Shown here: in pieces, positions 58,471 through 64,000 of the stretch
Layout of the letters: each line of letters opens with the position of its first letter
Position numbering within the stretch: the stretch's first letter is position 1
DNA from: Siphlonurus alternatus
Lineage: Eukaryota; Arthropoda; Insecta; Ephemeroptera; Siphlonuridae
DNA: 64,000 bases
Assembly (NCBI GenBank): GCA_949825025.1
Contig: OX463778.1
Location: 7,145,142 to 7,209,141 of the forward strand
Direction: 5' to 3'
Notes under the pieces: generated by a model
The model's input: the letters and a program-made list of their open reading frames with translations, nothing else
Databases searched by the model: none
What the model was told of the DNA's origin: nothing
Made by a program: the position numbers and the translations under genes

Positions 58471-58659
58471 TTCCAGCATTTCCACAGTTGACAGGCGCAT
58501 TATTTATGTAAAACATTTTAGTTGTTATCTCAGTAGATCTAGGCTGCATGATGGGAGAGTGAGAATACTATGTATTATTTATATATATCTAGTTGAAATC
58601 AATAATCGATTGCGCACATGACCTAATTCAACAAATAAATTACTTATATTGCAAACGCA
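58471..58659. other. Unassigned stretch
   Basis: No supported feature. Confidence 0.4.
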
Positions 58660-58662
58660 TTA

Positions 58663-58834
58663 AGGCAGATCCACATGGGCGACAACGGTGATGCGACGCA
58701 ATTTGCCAGAAATTGCGTTAATTAAGATGCTCTTTTTTTTTAATTGCCAAATATGGCCGCCAATGGATGTCACACAGCATGTGCGCATTATTCGCTTTGC
58801 GTCGTATGATAAAAATCGCCATGTGAATCCGCCT
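58663..58834 (-). mobile_element. MITE family A with internal deletion, TTA duplication
   Basis: AGGCAGATCCACATGGGCGA … CATGTGAATCCGCCT, flanked by TTA (58660-58662, 58835-58837). A middle segment of about 40 bp is missing relative to 58078-58296. Confidence 0.85.
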
Positions 58835-58837
58835 TTA

Positions 58838-58999
58838 AAGTGCATTTCCATGGAGTTGGGAAGCTATAAAATCGCATGCCACAGCCAATCAGATGATTGG
58901 GATTTCCTCGCCTTGTTATCGCCATCATGGCCGCCATACGAGATTAAAACAAGTGCGTTTTTCTCGCCCCGTCCGACATCGCTCCATGGAAATGTATTT
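58838..58999. mobile_element. MITE family B abutting family A
   Basis: Starts AAGTGCATTTCCATGGAG directly after the TTA that ends the family A copy, and ends CTCCATGGAAATGTATT then TTTA. Interior ATCATGGCCGCCATACGAG and AAACAAGTGCG. Confidence 0.8.
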
Positions 59000-59002
59000 T
59001 TA

Positions 59003-59437
59003 CTAAAATTTCAAAAAACGTCACTTCAGAATATTGTCGTATAAGCTACAAGGTTTTGATACTATTATAACCTTACGATATATGTACATAAGGTTAAAAA
59101 TTGCATCAATGCTTCATGGTTTAATTTGACGTTTATATTCTGAGTCAATGAAATAATATTTAGAAACTAAATTTTTAAAATCCAATATATAATTTTTCTA
59201 AACAAATAACATATTTTAAATTATAATTTTTTATTTTTAAAATTTATTGCAGATAGTTGTTTTGTGAGATTATACTTTAATCTTTAATTTCATATATTTT
59301 TTTAATGCATACATATATAAATTAATTTTAATTTAATTAACAATAAGGTTATATTAATATATCACAATAATTATTAGCATGACATAAAATCTTTGCGCAA
59401 TGTTGCTATTTTTGTTCTTCAATTAAAATAGAATTCC
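59003..59437. other. AT-rich stretch, nothing recognised
   Basis: No supported feature. Confidence 0.45.
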
Positions 59438-59699
59438 TTCTTAAAAAATTACGTCTTCAACTCATCCTTTACACGTCTAAACCTAATCTTTTTACCTCTA
59501 AACCACATCTTATTTCCTCTTCGCTTTAAGTGAGTATGAAATGAAGACAATATTTCTAATATTTTATGTTCAATAAGAGTAAAAAAGACGTAACCTTAAT
59601 TGTCTATTACTATATTTTTTCCTTTAAATTGGTGCAAAATAGAAGATAATTAGACGAGGCTTAACAGTGAATAAAATATAAAATTTATTTTAACTCTGG
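59438..59699 (+). mobile_element. MITE family D
   Basis: AAATTACGTCTTCAACTCAT through CTTAACAGTGAATAAAAT to TTTATTTTAACTCTGG. The first few bases of the left end have diverged. Confidence 0.8.
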
Positions 59700-60278
59700 A
59701 ATTTATTATATTAAGGATTATGCATCAAGAGCAAAATAAGCTCAAGCCTTCATTTTATTTACAAGCCTCATAATTTATACTGTTCGTGGAATAAGATGGA
59801 CATTTATTAATATTTAGAGTATTTGCATTAAATATTACTGCTAATTATAAGATAAATTATACTTAGAAATGATTGCAGTAAATAAACAGTGCAATGTTAC
59901 ACAATAATTAATATACACGTAAGTTATGAACTATATTGTTAGTTATATAACAATGCAAACACTTGAAGATGTCTCGTAATTTTCACAGAAGTAATTTAGA
60001 GGAGAAAATTATCATACGAAATTAGATTAAACAACAAGAGAATTAGTAACAACTCTAGACTTAATTGTCACGAGAGAGAGCAAGTAAGATGCTGAGTTCT
60101 CTCGCTGGGAGCATCTGGAAGGAATGTCGCTAACAAGTAAGTAATATTCAAATAGCATGGAAACTAAATTTTCTCGTAAAACCAAACTCTTTTTTTTTTT
60201 TTTTTTTTTTTTTTTTCCCATGTTTTTATAGACAACCACGAGTTATGGTATCGTTATTAATTTTTTTGAATAATCTAA
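59700..60278. other. AT-rich stretch, nothing recognised
   Basis: Contains a T run of about 26 bases (60190-60216). The lysine-rich minus frame (60027-60239) is an artefact. Confidence 0.45.
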
Positions 60279-60405
60279 CAGCCTTAAAAATCATGCTGAA
60301 AAATGCTGTGACGTCATAGTCATGCAAATATTTAACACGCAAGCATAGGGAAATGCGTTACATGACTATGACGTCACAGCGTCTTTCCCTTCAATTTTGA
60401 AGGTG
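60279..60405. mobile_element. MITE family H copy
   Basis: CAGCCTTAAAAATCATGCTG … TCAATTTTGAAGGTG, flanked TAA (60276-60278) and TTA (60406-60408). Both arms carry TGACGTCA. The left arm has CATGCAAAT. Confidence 0.8.
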
Positions 60406-60408
60406 TTA

Positions 60409-60620
60409 AGGAGGATTCAGATGGCGACAACGGCGATGCGACGCAATTTTGTCACACAATCCTATGCGGAAGTGAATTTGGGATTGCAGTGGCGAATATC
60501 GCGTTAAATTACGATGCTCTTTTTTTTTTCACTGCCAAATATGGCCGCCAATGTATGTTACAGCAAGTGCGCATTATTCGTTTCGCGTCGCATGATAAAA
60601 ATCGCCATGTGAATCCGCCT
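60409..60620 (-). mobile_element. MITE family A between two H copies
   Basis: AGGAGGATTCAGATGGCGAC … CATGTGAATCCGCCT. Left flank TTA, right flank CAA. Core AAATATGGCCGCCAATG and AGCAAGTGCGCATTATTCG. Confidence 0.85.
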
Positions 60621-60623
60621 CAA

Positions 60624-60751
60624 CACCCTTAAAATCACATGCTGCAAAACGCTGTGACGTCATAGTCATGCAAATGTTTAACACGCAAGCAAAGGGAAAT
60701 GCGTTACATGACTATGACGTCACAGCGTCTTTCCCCTCGATTTTGAGGGTG
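60624..60751. mobile_element. MITE family H copy
   Basis: CACCCTTAAAATCACATGCT … GATTTTGAGGGTG followed by TTA. Same orientation as 60279-60405 and very similar in sequence. TGACGTCATAGTCATGCAAA is the left-arm motif. Confidence 0.82.
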
Positions 60752-60754
60752 TTA

Positions 60755-61317
60755 GATAGTTTGGCAAAATCTGGGAAAAAAATATATATTATTATACCGC
60801 GAGGTATATGATAAAAAATTTTATGAAATTTGCCCGCATTTGTACAAATAAAATATAGAAATAAAAAACAGTATATATTATTATCTTATACTTTGGTAAT
60901 ATCGGATACCCACCAGTTTATTTATTTATGTAATTTTATCGATGTTCATTATATTGATGATATATGAATAAAATAAAGTTGAGTACCATCACGAATACAA
61001 AATATTGTGCATTTCTTCCTTGTATATAGAATTATGCAATACCACTGCAATTAATTATAATACAGAAATATAGCTACCAGTATTATGATCTCAAGTATAC
61101 CATTAACTATAGGCTGTTTTATTAAATTATATTTACGTTGTATGAAATGGATGCAACAGGAAATATATATTTAAGAATTTGCCATTTTGTTTGAAATTCA
61201 TAAAATAAAATAACAATCTAACGTTTTTCCACTTACAAGTTCTAAACACTTGCAGGGGTCTATCTTATAATTGTAATGTCTTTTTTTGTGGATAAACAAA
61301 TGTAAAGTATTTTCAAT
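60755..61317. other. AT-rich stretch, nothing recognised
   Basis: No supported feature. Confidence 0.45.
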
Positions 61318-61648
61318 TAAGTATCGGCCTCAAAACAATTAATTGCAGAAATTAATAAAGGGTGCAAAGTTATGCTACTCTGATTTTTTTCAGATTTTTT
61401 AAAGCCCGTGAACAATTAAAAAAAAATATTGAAAATACAGAGAAGTGACGCCTTTAGACGCTTCTCTAAACAAAAATATAAGACCTTATAAAGTGGCGTG
61501 GGTTCAAACCCGATCTCGGTAAAACTTTTTAACAATACTCACCTGCATGGCTCTAAAAAATCTGAAAAGGATCAGAGTAGCATAACTTTGCACCCTCTCT
61601 CCATTTTTGTAATACACTTTTTTTTAGGTCGTTAGGTCGATACTCTAT
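61318..61648 (+). mobile_element. MITE family I with internal B-box
   Basis: AAGTATCGGCCTCAAAACA … AGGTCGATACTCTATT. Interior has GTGGCGTGGGTTCAAACCC, close to that at 30790-30810. Confidence 0.78.
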
Positions 61649-62208
61649 TCTAAATCATATAAAATATTATACATGTGCAGCTTGAACTAAGCTTGTATAT
61701 TATATACAAAATACTCAACCCTATAGTTGGTAATTTAAACATAGAATCCTTTTTACAATGATCTCGTACTACAACACAAATTCCCCCCCCCCCTTCCCTG
61801 CAAGTTGCTATCTAGTTCGACATCTTGTACAATCTTGTTTGAACCACGGGGAAGTAGCTTGGAGGCCCCTTCTCTAGTTAACATTCATTGCAATCTGCAT
61901 TGCTTATTGCAAGACTAACTCGATCTTTGTATTTACTTGTTGTCTCGGGGCTGTGTAATCTTGTCTTAGATTACTTACAGAGAAATATGTCACTGTAGAA
62001 TTTAATATAGATATGACAAATACAGAAAATAAATTCAATTTAATATTGTTTTTTATCAAAGTTAAATATATGAAATGATTTATTGATATTTTCAACATTT
62101 TACTGAAATCATGATTCATTTTTTTTTTTCTAAAATAAAAACAGTTTTTAAATATGAGGCAAGGATTTTTCACTTTTTTAACTCGTTAGTTCAATTTATT
62201 ACTCTTTA
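61649..62208. other. Unassigned stretch
   Basis: A short family D-like start (CAACCCTATAGTTGG) is at about 61717, and a C run is at 61783-61793. No gene. Confidence 0.4.
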
Positions 62209-62332
62209 GTGCAGTCATCGCCTCTGAAAATTTCCCATTGCAGCCTTGTTAATCACCATGTCCCGTAAGTATAACACAAGGCATGTTGATTAAAAAGGCT
62301 GCAAAGGGAAATTTTTCAAGGCATCGGTGATA
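62209..62332. mobile_element. MITE family E
   Basis: GCAGTCATCGCCTCTGAAAA … AAATTTTTCAAGGCATCGG. TA flanks have eroded. Confidence 0.75.
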
Positions 62333-62530
62333 CGTACATAGGAGCGCAAAATTAAATGTATTTCCTTCTCTTTTTATTTCATTTTTTAAAGAGTTTGGCT
62401 GGAAAAAGACAGTATTTTCACAGAGTCCATTTTTCTTCCGAATTCTTCAGTTGACCTTGTTGACCTTTTCTTTGCTCTTTATACATGTGAATATTTAAGC
62501 ATGCAACATACTACTTTCTGGAAAATAATA

Positions 62531-62652
62531 TGCACTCTTCGCCTTAGAAAATTCCCCAATTGCATCCTTATTAATCACCATACCCTGTGTTATTCTTACG
62601 GGGTATGGTGATGCCGCAAAGTGCAAATGGAAATTTTCCAAGGCGACAACTG
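62531..62652. mobile_element. MITE family E, TA duplication
   Basis: TGCACTCTTCGCCTTAGAAA … GAAATTTTCCAAGGCGAC, flanked by TA. Centre has the family CACCATACCCTGTGTTATTC motif with its inverse GGGGTATGGTG. Confidence 0.8.
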
Positions 62653-62654
62653 TA

Positions 62655-63001
62655 CGTGTCTTTATCTTTATTCGTAACATTCGCATGCAGTAGTAAATTC
62701 TTATTTTCCAACAGGCTTGTAAGATAATTAAACTTTTTGTTTGTTTAATTTGATTGTATATTATAATAAATTCAAATAATCAATAATATCCACCTAATCT
62801 TAACATCTCTCCTTGATGTTAGGCAACTTGTTATGCATCTGAGTCAAGCGGGTTGCTTATGAAGAAGGGGCAAGGTGCCTTTAAAATAAACAAACATAAT
62901 ATAAAATTGGATATTCAAAATGATTCTATATGAATAAAATAATTATCGAAAACTTGTTACGAAAACTATTTGTAACACCAAGAATGGCAATGTTATTAGC
63001 C
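62655..63001. other. AT-rich stretch, nothing recognised
   Basis: No supported feature. Confidence 0.45.
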
Positions 63002-63004
63002 TTA

Positions 63005-63212
63005 GGCTAGTCGCAGACAGAATCGCATGATTTCGCAGCGTATGATAAAAAAATTAAGAAACTATGCGATCAGGTATGCGCGCGCACACAGCTTCGCATG
63101 GTATCGTATGGTATGACATCGTAAGTTTCTCATTTAGAACTGGTTCTAAATTTTTATCACACGAAGTCATACGATACGAAATCATACGATGCAATTCTGT
63201 TTGCGAGCAGCT
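63005..63212. mobile_element. MITE family F, TTA duplication
   Basis: GGCTAGTCGCAGACAG … CTGTTTGCGAGCAGCT, flanked by TTA (63002-63004, 63213-63215). Interior AACTATGCGATCAGGTATGC and GCATGGTATCGTATGG match 9103-9318. Confidence 0.87.
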
Positions 63213-63215
63213 TTA

Positions 63216-63655
63216 ATTAGCTTGAGTGCAATTGTATCGGAAATATCCACAAAATTCACATTACATTAATAAGCCGATTATTCAATTAAGAAAACACACT
63301 GCATTTTTTTTTTAATTTATATGCAAAAATTATAAAGACTAAAAATTTTAGTCTTTAATTCACGAGATATATAAAAAATGCATTTAAAAAGAGGGTGAAT
63401 TATATACTCTGTAATTAATGCACTTGAACCGTCGTTATAAACTAAAAGCATCGAGTTTTCACCGCAACTGTGTAATTAAAGATTACGTAAACACGTTCTT
63501 TGGCTTTTAGAAATCTTGCTGGAGTTACAAATATTTGTCAAGTCTCGAGTTACTAGACCGACAAATGCAAAGTTACACTTCGCAAGAGCTGCTGGGTTAG
63601 TGCTGCTTGAATTTAAACGAGACAGAGAGAGAGTAGCGAATATCTTACTCGATCT
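63216..63655. other. AT-rich stretch, nothing recognised
   Basis: No supported feature. Confidence 0.45.
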
Positions 63656-63661
63656 TTATAG

Positions 63662-63856
63662 TGGGTGCGATTCACGAAGCAGTTAGCCAGGTTTCTAAAC
63701 ACGTTTAACTTAACTGCGTTTAACTATAGCTTTTTTATGTGTTAAACCATCTAGTTAAACGTGGTTAAGCTAAACACGTTTAGCTTAGCCACGTTTAAGC
63801 TAAATTAACGTAGTTATAAACCTGCATGGCTATAACTGCTTCGTGAATCGCGCCCA
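63662..63856. mobile_element. MITE family C foldback, TTATAG flanks
   Basis: TGGGTGCGATTCACGAAGC … GCTTCGTGAATCGCGCCCA, flanked by the identical hexamer TTATAG (63656-63661, 63857-63862). Each arm contains GTTAGCCAGG- or ACCTGCATGGCTATAAC-type sequence and repeated GTTTAGC/GCTAAAC units. Confidence 0.85.
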
Positions 63857-64000
63857 TTATAGTTTTACTTACTTACTTGAAAAAAAAGAAATAACATTTT
63901 TTCCTCTTACATAAATACCATGAAGTTATGAAGTCAAAACATACAAATCAAACAGTCAATACTTTCAAATTATTTATTAATGTTTCAAATAATTGTCTAA

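Overview
The window looks like AT-rich, gene-poor nuclear DNA of an invertebrate animal. An arthropod is plausible from the style of the LINE, but the sequence does not name a species. It has the marks of a large repeat-driven genome: long (GA)n/(CT)n and (TA)n tracts, homopolymer runs, a 200-base assembly gap (40247-40446) and dozens of small transposon copies. No host protein-coding gene, functional tRNA gene or functional rRNA gene could be supported. The only convincing protein-coding region is the 850-codon open frame of a 5'-truncated non-LTR retrotransposon (minus strand, 24962-27514).

The rest is mainly non-autonomous elements. I grouped them by comparing the sequence with itself and gave them local letters. 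Families A, B, D, F, G, H, L and N have terminal inverted repeats (TIRs) and, in their best copies, 3-bp TTA/TAA target duplications, as in PIF/Harbinger elements. Families E, I and J have TA duplications, as in Tc1/mariner elements. K has an 8-bp duplication and a hAT-type terminus, and a second 227-bp element has hAT/Charlie-like ends. C, M, O and P are foldbacks of uncertain class. Q and R are dispersed repeats without visible inverted ends.

Three groups stand out. First, eight copies of a SINE whose head is 5S rRNA-derived, with at least two kinds of 3' tail. Second, tRNA-headed SINE copies, one of them split by a near-perfect palindromic MITE. Third, two large foldbacks: a 2.4-kb element (40965-43372) with about 1-kb arms that are almost identical, flanked by ATAA and carrying a 5S-SINE in its loop; and a 1.5-kb element (44467-45968) flanked by TTA, with CG-rich arms built from an iterated GGAYAA hexamer.

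Layout: 1-24 kb holds scattered MITEs and SINE pieces in AT-rich DNA; 23.8-24.5 kb is a GA-rich, partly duplicated simple-repeat block; 24.8-27.55 kb is the LINE; 28-40 kb holds more MITEs and the hAT element; 40-46 kb holds the gap and the two large foldbacks; 46.5-64 kb is densest in 5S-SINEs and nested or abutting MITEs. The elements do not form a pathway. The likely dependencies are inferred only: SINEs on LINE machinery, and MITEs on transposases encoded elsewhere.
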